Shown: positions 1 to 5,486 of the stretch, piece after piece | Layout of the letters: each line of letters opens with the position of its first letter | Position numbering within the stretch: position 1 is the stretch's first letter | Assembly: GCA_946478775.1 (NCBI GenBank) | Contig: CAMLDR010000154.1 | Span: 1-9,929 of the forward strand | Source of the DNA: an uncultured Flavobacteriales bacterium | Lineage (GTDB): Bacteria; Bacteroidota; Bacteroidia; Flavobacteriales; Crocinitomicaceae | Reading direction: 5' to 3' | DNA: 9,929 nt | The notes under the pieces: model-generated | Database searches by the model: none | What the model was told of the DNA's origin: nothing | What the model saw: the letters and a program-made list of their open reading frames with translations, nothing else | Translations under genes and position numbers: made by a program

Positions 1-100
1 TAGTGCAGTTCAACAAAGGGAATTAATTTTAGAAAACACTTGATAACTGAACAAGTGTTAGTGCAGTTCAATAAAGGGGCTTGATTTTAAGAAAACATTC
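1..100. repeat. Imperfect direct repeat, period 58 bp
   Basis: The motif TAGTGCAGTTCAAyAAAGGG occurs at 1-20 and again at 59-78. Similarity continues after it through a shared ATTTT-AGAAAACA stretch, with a few substitutions and one inserted A in the second copy. The first copy begins at base 1, so more copies could lie outside the window. It lies downstream of the minus-strand channel gene and no reading frame covers both copies. The function is unknown. Confidence 0.7.
35..59 (-). terminator. Hairpin downstream of the MscS-family gene, possible terminator
   Basis: AACACTTG at 35-42 is perfectly complementary to CAAGTGTT at 52-59, giving an 8-bp stem with a 9-nt loop. Read on the minus strand, the stem runs into TTTTCT, a short U tract. 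It sits 83 nt beyond the stop codon of the minus-strand channel gene and is the only clear stem in the trailing region. The stem is AT-rich and the U tract is short, so terminator function is inferred only. Confidence 0.35.
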
Positions 101-141
101 TTTGAAGACTAAATTACGATCGCGGCTGATCAGTGCGAAAA

Positions 142-1257
142 TTAGTCTGTAGTTTTATTCGGACTTTCGACAATTCTCATATCTCTTTGAGGATAAGGAA
201 TCCGGATCTTGTAATGACGGAACAAACGATCTATCTCAAATCGGATCTCGGATTTATAAATATTGATATCCCAGCTTTGATCCGCCCAAAACAGGACTTC
301 CATTTGCAGACCGTTCTCCCCGAAATCATTCAAACGAACGTCAACACCTTTTGTTTTGTGGACTTTCGGATGACTTAAGACGGCTTGTTTCAGGATTTCG
401 CTGACTAATTGTGTATCGCTTCCGTAGGCAACTGTTACCGGAAGACGGAAGCGGGAGAGCGTACTTCCATGACTCCAGTTTTCCACGTATTCCTGTGTCA
501 GCTTGGCATTGGGAACAATGAGTATGTTTCCGTCACGTGTTTCAATTTGGGTGGTACGAACATTGATGCGGATGATCTTTGCAACGATTGCGTCAGATGA
601 TTTCCCGTCGTTGAATTCCACTACATCTCCAACCCGAATACTTCCTTCGAAAAGCAATACGAAACCGGAGAACATATCTTTGAAAACGTCCTGTAATCCA
701 AGGCCCAAACCAACCAGTAAGGCCGCAGAACCACCAAGGAACAATTTAGCGTCGACATCCAATGCAACCAGGATGCAGAAAAAAGCCAGCACATGGATGA
801 CATACTTGGCTACTTGCGAGTAGACGTATTCCGTACCGATTTCGGTGACTTTATCGCGTCTGAACCTGCGCTGAATAAATAAACGAACGATATTTATACT
901 AACGCGTGCTCCAAAGATGATCAGGATAACCAAAATGACATTTTCGAAACTGACCTTGATCTTCGAGGTGTCAATAAAATGATAATCCAGGAATTCCCGA
1001 AAAGTGACCCCGTCATTATTGATGTTGAAACTCTTAACGGAAATATAAGCAGCCAGGGCAAAACCACTTTGACTCAAGAGGCGCAGTAAGATGGCTTTCC
1101 GGCCTTCTAAATGAATATTGGCAGAGCTTAAATAGCGTTTAACTGAACGGTGGATGATCTTTTTGGCGACGTAAGCCAGAAAAAATGAAACGGCAATGAT
1201 CAGGATGTTCAAATAACAAACCTGAATGAGACCAAGTGTGAATCTGGTTTCTAACAT
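142..1257 (-). CDS. MscS-family small-conductance mechanosensitive ion channel
   Basis: This 371-residue inner-membrane protein should open under membrane tension and release solutes during hypo-osmotic shock, by family. Hydrophobic helices lie near residues 13-31, 55-74, 105-128 and 150-168. A pore-lining helix follows at about 173-203, with the Gly/Ala-rich run GGSAALLVGLGLGLQD typical of MscS TM3. The beta domain follows, with GDVVEF (210-215) and the signature around RDGNILIVPNAKL (241-253). A C-terminal alpha/beta domain ends in IPYPQRDMRI (353-362), like the MscS cytoplasmic cage. It is longer than E. coli MscS (286 aa) because of extra N-terminal helices. The ATG lies 2 bp after the dnaG stop, with TAAGG formed by that stop codon, so translation is probably coupled and the gene has no promoter of its own that I can see. 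Gating and ion preference cannot be read from the sequence. Confidence 0.93.
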   Translation of the reverse strand: MLETRFTLGLIQVCYLNILIIAVSFFLAYVAKKIIHRSVKRYLSSANIHLEGRKAILLRLLSQSGFALAAYISVKSFNINNDGVTFREFLDYHFIDTSKIKVSFENVILVILIIFGARVSINIVRLFIQRRFRRDKVTEIGTEYVYSQVAKYVIHVLAFFCILVALDVDAKLFLGGSAALLVGLGLGLQDVFKDMFSGFVLLFEGSIRVGDVVEFNDGKSSDAIVAKIIRINVRTTQIETRDGNILIVPNAKLTQEYVENWSHGSTLSRFRLPVTVAYGSDTQLVSEILKQAVLSHPKVHKTKGVDVRLNDFGENGLQMEVLFWADQSWDINIYKSEIRFEIDRLFRHYKIRIPYPQRDMRIVESPNKTTD

Positions 1258-1259
1258 CC

Positions 1260-3242
1260 TTAATGAATAATGGTTTGGTTCAATTTCCCTGCAAGCAGCA
1301 TTTTAACACGTTCCAATACAATTTGTTCGGATAAAAGGTCCTGGAATTGTTCTTCGGTAACCTGGTCTGCCAGATCACTCAGTGTTTTTTGAATTTGTTC
1401 GATACGCTGCATGACACGTAGCTTTTTGAATGCGTAAATGGCGTTCATGACAGTACTTTTCAGTTTGTCTATTTCACGGTTTGTATCTACACTGTATTTT
1501 AGAAGCCACTGAGGGCTCAGTTCGTATTGTTCTGTTTCAATTTCGGTAATCAGCTGCACAATTTGCGGGTTTTCATGCCGCAGCCAATAAGAAACTTTGA
1601 AAAGCGTTTTTTCTGTCAGTCCATCTACAATTTGCTGGTAGATATCCTGGAAAACGGGAAATTGAAAGGTCAGTTCGTCCTTTGCTAATTCATGGTTAAT
1701 CAACTCCGCCACACTGACTTCTACCATATGCGCCAATCCATGTTCATCGATGTGATCCGTTGTGATGGCAAAAACACCGTATTTGACCAGCACGCGAATC
1801 AATTCATATTCCTCACGGGTATAAGGAGATTTGACTGCACTAGCTGAAGTGGCCTGTGGCGTAGGATCTGTAAATGTATCTGTTAAAGACGGATTCGAAG
1901 CAATCATTGGCTCGTCCAGTTCTTTGGCAATCTGATTTTTACGAAGCTTATTCAGTTCGTTGATCACGATACTTTCATCGAAACCAAAAACACGCGCAAT
2001 CTCCGTTGTGAATACAGAACGGGTGATCTGATCCGGGATCAATGAAATGGATTGGACCACATCACGGATAATCTGAGCTTTTTGAAGCGGATCATTGTTT
2101 CCTTCAGCAAGGAGGAGCGAAGTCTTGAAACTCACGAAATCCTGTGTATTGGCCTTGATGAAATCCATCAGTTCCGTGGTGCTGACTTTTTTGGAGTAGG
2201 AATCCGGGTCGTCTCCATCGGGGAAAAGCACCACTTTCACATTCATTCCTTCTTCCAGGATGAGGTCAATTCCGCGGAAAGAAGCTTTGATTCCTGCCGC
2301 ATCACCATCGTAAAGGATCGTGATGTTTTGGGTATAACGCTTGATTAAGCGGATCTGTTCTCTCGTAAGGGAAGTTCCGGAAGAAGCTACCGAATTGACA
2401 ACTCCTGCCTGGTGCATGGAAATAACATCCGTATATCCTTCACACAGGAAACAATTGTCGTATTTGATAATATCACCCTTCGCGAAGTACAATCCATACA
2501 AGATTTCACTCTTGTTGTAAATAATACTTTCCGGAGAATTAAAGTATTTAGCTACTTTTTTGTCCGTTATCAGGGTCCGTCCTCCAAATCCCAGTACACG
2601 ACCCGAAATGGAATGAATCGGGAACATCACGCGACCGCGGAAGAAATCAAAACTGCGTTCTTCTTTGGTCCGGGTTAATCCGACGGATTCCAGGTATTCT
2701 TTTTTATATCCTTTTTTTAGAGCTGCTTTCGTGAAATCATCCCCGGAATTCAAACAGTAACCCAGTTGGAATTTTTGGATGATATCTGCTCTGAACCCGC
2801 GTTCTTCAAAGTAGGAGAGACCGATGTTCTGACCTTCGCTGTTTTCATGCATGTTGTGCATGAAGTGTTCTTTTGCGAATTCGTTGATGATGTATAAGCT
2901 TTCCCGTTCGGTAATGGCAGCGATTTCCTCAGCAGTCTGGGGTTTATCTTCAGGAACCTGGATCCCGTATTTGTCTGCCAGCCATTTTAGAGCTTCCGGA
3001 TACGAAAAGTGCTCTTTTTCCATCAGGAAACTAACCACCGTTCCACCTTTTCCGGAAGAAAAGCACTTGAAAATCTGTTTTGCAGGAGAAACCATGAAAG
3101 AAGGCGATTTCTCATCCACGAACGGACTCAAACCTTTCAGGTTAGATCCCGATTTTTTTAGGCTCACAAATTCCCCGATCACCTCTTCAATGCGAGCTGT
3201 TTGCATAATTTCATCAATGATATGCGGGGGAATGCGAGACAT
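1260..3242 (-). CDS. dnaG: DNA primase DnaG with a degenerate zinc ribbon
   Basis: This 660-residue primase synthesises RNA primers at the replication fork together with the replicative helicase. The N-terminal CHC2-type domain (about 4-100) keeps the fold signature (GLSPF, EKSPSF, SPAKQIFKCF, SSGKGG) but only one of the four usual zinc ligands: Ser39 for Cys, Val42 for His, Cys60 retained, Ser63 for Cys. The catalytic core is intact: RGRVMFPI (202-209), GFGGRTL (218-224), then the TOPRIM motifs CEGYTDV with Glu268, YDGDAAG with Asp312 and Asp314, and DDPD with Asp345 and Asp347. A variable, probably flexible linker (about 440-475) leads to a C-terminal helicase-interaction region that is poorly conserved in the family. 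Length is slightly above E. coli DnaG (581 aa). The ATG start gives the standard family N-terminus; no Shine-Dalgarno or TAnnTTTG element is visible upstream. It is followed 2 bp later by the channel gene. Confidence 0.98.
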   Translation of the reverse strand: MSRIPPHIIDEIMQTARIEEVIGEFVSLKKSGSNLKGLSPFVDEKSPSFMVSPAKQIFKCFSSGKGGTVVSFLMEKEHFSYPEALKWLADKYGIQVPEDKPQTAEEIAAITERESLYIINEFAKEHFMHNMHENSEGQNIGLSYFEERGFRADIIQKFQLGYCLNSGDDFTKAALKKGYKKEYLESVGLTRTKEERSFDFFRGRVMFPIHSISGRVLGFGGRTLITDKKVAKYFNSPESIIYNKSEILYGLYFAKGDIIKYDNCFLCEGYTDVISMHQAGVVNSVASSGTSLTREQIRLIKRYTQNITILYDGDAAGIKASFRGIDLILEEGMNVKVVLFPDGDDPDSYSKKVSTTELMDFIKANTQDFVSFKTSLLLAEGNNDPLQKAQIIRDVVQSISLIPDQITRSVFTTEIARVFGFDESIVINELNKLRKNQIAKELDEPMIASNPSLTDTFTDPTPQATSASAVKSPYTREEYELIRVLVKYGVFAITTDHIDEHGLAHMVEVSVAELINHELAKDELTFQFPVFQDIYQQIVDGLTEKTLFKVSYWLRHENPQIVQLITEIETEQYELSPQWLLKYSVDTNREIDKLKSTVMNAIYAFKKLRVMQRIEQIQKTLSDLADQVTEEQFQDLLSEQIVLERVKMLLAGKLNQTIIH

Positions 3243-3274
3243 ACTATTATATATTCTTTGATCTGATCAGCCGC

Positions 3275-3288
3275 TTGATTTTCATCAA
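3275..3288 (-). other. Small hairpin with GAAA loop upstream of dnaG
   Basis: On the minus strand TTGAT-GAAA-ATCAA forms a 5-bp stem closed by a GNRA-type tetraloop, about 33 nt before the dnaG start codon. If transcription begins upstream of it, it would fold in the leader RNA. A five-pair AT-rich stem can easily arise by chance, so this is a weak call. Confidence 0.2.
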
Positions 3289-3329
3289 AAAGGTTGCTTA
3301 AATTTAACTGCGCTTACGCTTGTTTTATC

Positions 3330-3344
3330 GAAAGCAGTGCTTTC
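3330..3344 (-). terminator. Hairpin immediately after the MORN lipoprotein stop codon
   Basis: GAAAGC-AGT-GCTTTC makes a 6-bp perfect stem with a 3-nt loop, two bases beyond the stop codon of the minus-strand lipoprotein gene. On that strand it is followed by GATAAAAC, not by a U tract, so it could protect the 3' end or be a weak terminator rather than a classical intrinsic one. Confidence 0.3.
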
Positions 3345-3346
3345 TC

Positions 3347-3766
3347 TTATTGGATAATTGCTTTGTTCCCGTAATCTTTTTCAGAAGCCAGGCTTCCGTC
3401 TTCCTTGTAGAATTTCCAAAGACCAGCTTCCTTATCCATATTGAATTCGCCGGTATAGCGCATGGTTCCGTTCGGGTAACGAACAAAGATAAATCCGTGC
3501 TTTTTTCCGTTCACGTATTCGGTCATGGAAAGTTCATTTCCTTTTTCATCGTAAAAGAACCAGCGTCCGTTTCGGAGACTCATATCATCTTGCGGTCCTT
3601 TAAACTTAATGGCTTTTCTCCCCGGATAATACTCCGTATAGATTCCATTTTTTATTTCTACTAAATCGTCACCTGTTTCTGTTTTGGGAGTTTTCTTTTC
3701 TTCTCCGCAGCTATTCATTGTTAGTGAAATAGAGGCAATAAAAATAAGACCAAGGATTTGCTTCAT
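3347..3766 (-). CDS. Predicted lipoprotein with MORN-type (toxin-immunity-like) repeats
   Basis: The 139-residue product starts with a lipoprotein signal: basic start (MKQ), hydrophobic core 4-16, and lipobox M-N-S-Cys20. After cleavage it would begin Cys-Gly-Glu-Glu; acidic residues right after the Cys resemble Bacteroidota lipoprotein export signals, which hints at surface display but does not prove it. The mature part holds about four repeats of the form G-x-W/Y-x-x-Y-x-x-G-x-x-x-x-x-x-x-Y-x-x-G, near 41-57, 67-86, 91-109 and 115-134, matching MORN-variant repeats. Such proteins usually act by binding rather than catalysis, and the partner is unknown. The ATG is supported by the signal peptide and by a TAnnTTTG element 20 nt upstream. 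The gene ends about 100 bp before dnaG in the same direction; co-transcription is possible but not evident. Confidence 0.8.
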   Translation of the reverse strand: MKQILGLIFIASISLTMNSCGEEKKTPKTETGDDLVEIKNGIYTEYYPGRKAIKFKGPQDDMSLRNGRWFFYDEKGNELSMTEYVNGKKHGFIFVRYPNGTMRYTGEFNMDKEAGLWKFYKEDGSLASEKDYGNKAIIQ

Positions 3767-3775
3767 GTTTGTTTT

Positions 3776-3783
3776 TAATATTG
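3776..3783 (+). promoter_or_regulatory. Candidate -7 element (TAATATTG) for the 3802 gene
   Basis: TAATATTG matches the Bacteroidota -7 consensus TAnnTTTG at all but one position and lies 18 nt before the TTG start codon, close to the 19-20 nt spacing seen at three other genes in this window. No convincing -33 TTTG is present at the usual distance. Confidence 0.25.
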
Positions 3784-3786
3784 GTT

Positions 3787-3794
3787 CAAAGGTA
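3787..3794 (-). promoter_or_regulatory. Candidate -7 element (TACCTTTG) for the MORN lipoprotein
   Basis: On the minus strand TACCTTTG is an exact match to TAnnTTTG, 20 nt before the ATG at 3766. Transcription would start near 3781, giving a leader of about 15 nt. No clear -33 element is seen at the expected distance. Confidence 0.4.
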
Positions 3795-3801
3795 CTGAAA
3801 G

Positions 3802-4212
3802 TTGTCTAAAATAGTTACTGGTCACAACGTTGAAATAGATAGATTGGTTGAAAATGTGCTTCTTTCTGTTGAATTACTTAAATTTGCCGTCAAATCAATT
3901 CTAATGCTGGCACTTATCCCCATTTATTTATTCTGGAAATCCTATTATAACCTGTCAAAAAAGCACAACCGGGCTCATTGGTCGTATGGGCTTTTAGGAG
4001 GTTTTATATACTTAGCTTCACAATTTCTTTTTCTTTTCCTGATCGGGCTGCTGATTGTCCTTGCTGATCTCAATACAAATGTGCCGGATATTGTTCTTTC
4101 ACTGACTGCAATTGTGTTTGCTGCTTCTGTGGCATACGGCATTGAACATTTATTGAAAAGGAATTGGGAGCGGAATCCAAAAGACAGATTTTCTGATTTG
4201 CTGGACAACTAG
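3802..4212 (+). CDS. Hypothetical small membrane protein, three predicted helices
   Basis: I do not recognise this 136-residue protein. It has a short polar N-terminus, hydrophobic segments near 31-45, 62-88 and 96-117, and a charged C-terminal tail rich in Lys, Arg and Asp (118-136), so it is probably an integral inner-membrane protein. The start is taken as TTG: the first ATG inside the frame is codon 35, in the middle of the first hydrophobic segment, which would destroy it. AAAGG at 3788-3792 sits 9 nt upstream as a possible ribosome binding site, and a near-consensus -7 box lies 18 nt upstream. It is the only plus-strand gene in the first 8.8 kb, divergent from the MORN lipoprotein by 35 bp and convergent with the polyprenyl synthase. 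The frame is open throughout with natural-looking membrane composition. No domain or function can be assigned. Confidence 0.65.
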   Translation: MSKIVTGHNVEIDRLVENVLLSVELLKFAVKSILMLALIPIYLFWKSYYNLSKKHNRAHWSYGLLGGFIYLASQFLFLFLIGLLIVLADLNTNVPDIVLSLTAIVFAASVAYGIEHLLKRNWERNPKDRFSDLLDN

Positions 4213-4214
4213 GT

Positions 4215-4295
4215 TAATTGAAAATGGAGAATGTAGAATTGACAAGGTCCGGACTATTTCTTTCTTTTCAATTGTCAATTGTACATTTTCAATTA
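4215..4295. terminator. Long inverted repeat between convergent genes, likely bidirectional terminator
   Basis: The left arm (4215-4245) begins TAATTGAAAATG and ends TAGAATTGACAA. The right arm (4272-4295) is the reverse complement of the same two blocks joined directly. Twelve bases pair perfectly, then 11 of 12, with a 7-nt bulge (GAGAATG) in the left arm and a 26-nt central loop. It begins 3 bp after the stop of the plus-strand gene, and its right arm runs through the stop codon of the opposing polyprenyl synthase gene. That position fits transcription stop for both genes, although the stem is AT-rich. Confidence 0.5.
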
Positions 4296-5261
4296 TTTAT
4301 CCCGGGTAACCGTGTATTCCACCAAACCGATCAGGGCTCTTTTCGATTCTGAATCAGGAATATCCGTCAACAGGTCAAGTGCTTCTGTTTTGAGTTCAAG
4401 CATGCGTTTGTGGGCATATTCAATTCCACCGGCTGCTATTACCAGTTGAATAGCGTGTTGAACGTATTTCTTTTCCTCGTTGTGGTTTTTCACGATGTTC
4501 ATGAGTTCTTTGCGAACGGCCTTGTCACTGTGCTGTAAAGCATAAATAAGGGGCAAAGTCATTTTGCGTTCGCGGATATCATTGCCGGTTGGTTTTCCAA
4601 TGTTTCCAGGTGTACCGTAGTCGAAAATATCGTCTTTTACCTGGAATGCCAGGCCTACCAATTCCCCGAACCTGCGCATACGGTCTGCCATATCTTCCCG
4701 GTCAACGGATGCAGCTGCCGATTCACAAACGGTTGCGATCAAACTGGCTGTTTTCTGACGAATAACATCAAAGTAAACTTCTTCGGTAATATCCAGTTTG
4801 CGGGCCTTTTCAATTTGGAGCAATTCTCCTTCGCTCATTTCGCGGACTGCACGGGCCACGATTTGAAGTGCACGAACATTGTCGTTTTCCAATGAATGGA
4901 GCAATACGCGGGAAAGCATATAATCACCGACCAGAACGGCAATTTTATTCTTCCAGAGTGCATTGACAGAAAAGAAACCGCGGCGTTCGTTCGCATCATC
5001 CACCACGTCGTCGTGTACCAATGTAGCGGTGTGCAGCAATTCTACCAGGGAAGCGCTTTGATATGTTTTTTCATTGATCTCGCCGAGCATTTTTGCCGTC
5101 AGGAACAAGAACATGGGGCGCATTTGCTTGCCTTTTCTTCGAATAATGTAATGAGTGATTTTGTCCAGCAAGGGAACCTTTGATTTCATACTCTCGTGAA
5201 AACGAACCTCGAACAATTTCATTTCCGTTTCGATGGGCGCTAAAATCTCCTGAACTGTCAT
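4293..5261 (-). CDS. Long-chain all-trans polyprenyl diphosphate synthase (IspB/heptaprenyl-type)
   Basis: The 322-residue enzyme condenses isopentenyl diphosphate onto an allylic primer, most likely to make the menaquinone side-chain precursor. It has GKQMRP (44-49), the first aspartate-rich motif HDDVVDDANERRG (Asp84, Asp85, Asp88), GDYMLS (112-117) and the second motif KDDIFDYG (Asp210, Asp211, Asp214). The residues four and five places before the first motif are small (Thr80, Ala79) rather than aromatic, which by family rules points to a long product; the exact length cannot be read. I start at the ATG at 5261. A TTG eight codons upstream (5285) would add residues encoded inside an AATTCAAA array and atypical for the family, while MTVQEILAPIETEM matches the normal N-terminus. 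A TAnnTTTG box lies only 5 nt before this ATG, suggesting a leaderless mRNA. The gene is separated from rlmN by a repeat-rich spacer. Confidence 0.93.
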   Translation of the reverse strand: MTVQEILAPIETEMKLFEVRFHESMKSKVPLLDKITHYIIRRKGKQMRPMFLFLTAKMLGEINEKTYQSASLVELLHTATLVHDDVVDDANERRGFFSVNALWKNKIAVLVGDYMLSRVLLHSLENDNVRALQIVARAVREMSEGELLQIEKARKLDITEEVYFDVIRQKTASLIATVCESAAASVDREDMADRMRRFGELVGLAFQVKDDIFDYGTPGNIGKPTGNDIRERKMTLPLIYALQHSDKAVRKELMNIVKNHNEEKKYVQHAIQLVIAAGGIEYAHKRMLELKTEALDLLTDIPDSESKRALIGLVEYTVTRDK

Positions 5262-5266
5262 GTATA

Positions 5267-5274
5267 CAAATGTA
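5267..5274 (-). promoter_or_regulatory. Candidate -7 element (TACATTTG) for the polyprenyl synthase
   Basis: On the minus strand TACATTTG exactly matches TAnnTTTG. A TTTTTG within the upstream AATTCAAA array ends 22 nt before it and could serve as the -33 element. The G of the box is 5 nt from the ATG at 5261, so transcription would start at or next to the start codon. Confidence 0.4.
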
Positions 5275-5278
5275 CTTG

Positions 5279-5316
5279 AATTCAAAATTCAAAATTCAAA
5301 AATTCAAAATTAAATT
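5279..5316. repeat. AATTCAAA short tandem array
   Basis: Four imperfect units of AATTCAAA/ATTCAAAA stand in tandem, ending in AATTAAATT. The array lies just upstream of the polyprenyl synthase promoter box and supplies several TTTTG tracts on the minus strand. It also contains the spurious TTG start and the in-frame upstream extension of that gene. Confidence 0.75.
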
Positions 5317-5320
5317 AAAA

Positions 5321-5376
5321 GGAACTTCGACTCCGCTGCGCCTATGCTAAAGCTACAGCGGAAGCATTCAGTTACC
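5321..5376. repeat. Nested inverted-repeat element, copy A
   Basis: GGAACT at 5321-5326 is nearly complementary to AGTTACC at 5370-5376 (one base missing). Inside, CCGCTG (5333-5338) pairs perfectly with CAGCGG (5356-5361). The left side contains ACTTCGACTCCGCT (5324-5337), whose exact reverse complement recurs at 5467-5480. TTTTCTG follows on the plus strand. It is non-coding and lies between rlmN and the polyprenyl synthase gene. Confidence 0.6.
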
Positions 5377-5458
5377 TTTTCTGTATTGAATTTGATAAGG
5401 CTTGTCGATAGAAAAAGTTGAATTTTATTGAGGAGAATCAAGTCGGAAGTGGAACAAG

Positions 5459-5484
5459 GGTGACTGAGCGGAGTCGAAGTCACC
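5459..5484 (-). terminator. Hairpin after the rlmN stop codon (inverted-repeat element, copy B)
   Basis: GGTGACT (5459-5465) and AGTCACC (5478-5484) form a perfect 7-bp stem around a 12-nt loop, two bases beyond the rlmN stop codon. The right side carries AGCGGAGTCGAAGT (5467-5480), the exact reverse complement of a 14-mer in copy A. There is no U tract after it on the minus strand (CTTGTTCC), so it may be a repeat element doubling as a 3'-end stabiliser rather than a true intrinsic terminator. Confidence 0.45.
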
Positions 5485-5486
5485 GA

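Noticed and set aside
1..100. CRISPR-like array from the 58-bp repeat
   Set aside because: Only two diverged copies, similarity running through the whole unit rather than repeat plus spacer, and no cas genes.
142..823. Several plus-strand frames (133-378, 409-600, 503-823) opposite the channel gene
   Set aside because: They overlap the MscS-family gene antisense, whose protein has clear family motifs; the frames themselves look random.
3054..3128. Pseudogene or sequencing error explaining the missing DnaG zinc ligands
   Set aside because: The frame is intact, the surrounding motif is well conserved and the three changes are separate codon substitutions, which fits an evolved loss.
2851..3261. 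136-codon plus-strand open frame opposite the dnaG N-terminus
   Set aside because: It is a shadow of the conserved primase sequence; its translation shows no domain and it starts inside dnaG.
5262..5285. Eight-codon N-terminal extension of the polyprenyl synthase from a TTG
   Set aside because: The codons come from the AATTCAAA array, and the ATG at 5261 gives the family's normal N-terminus.
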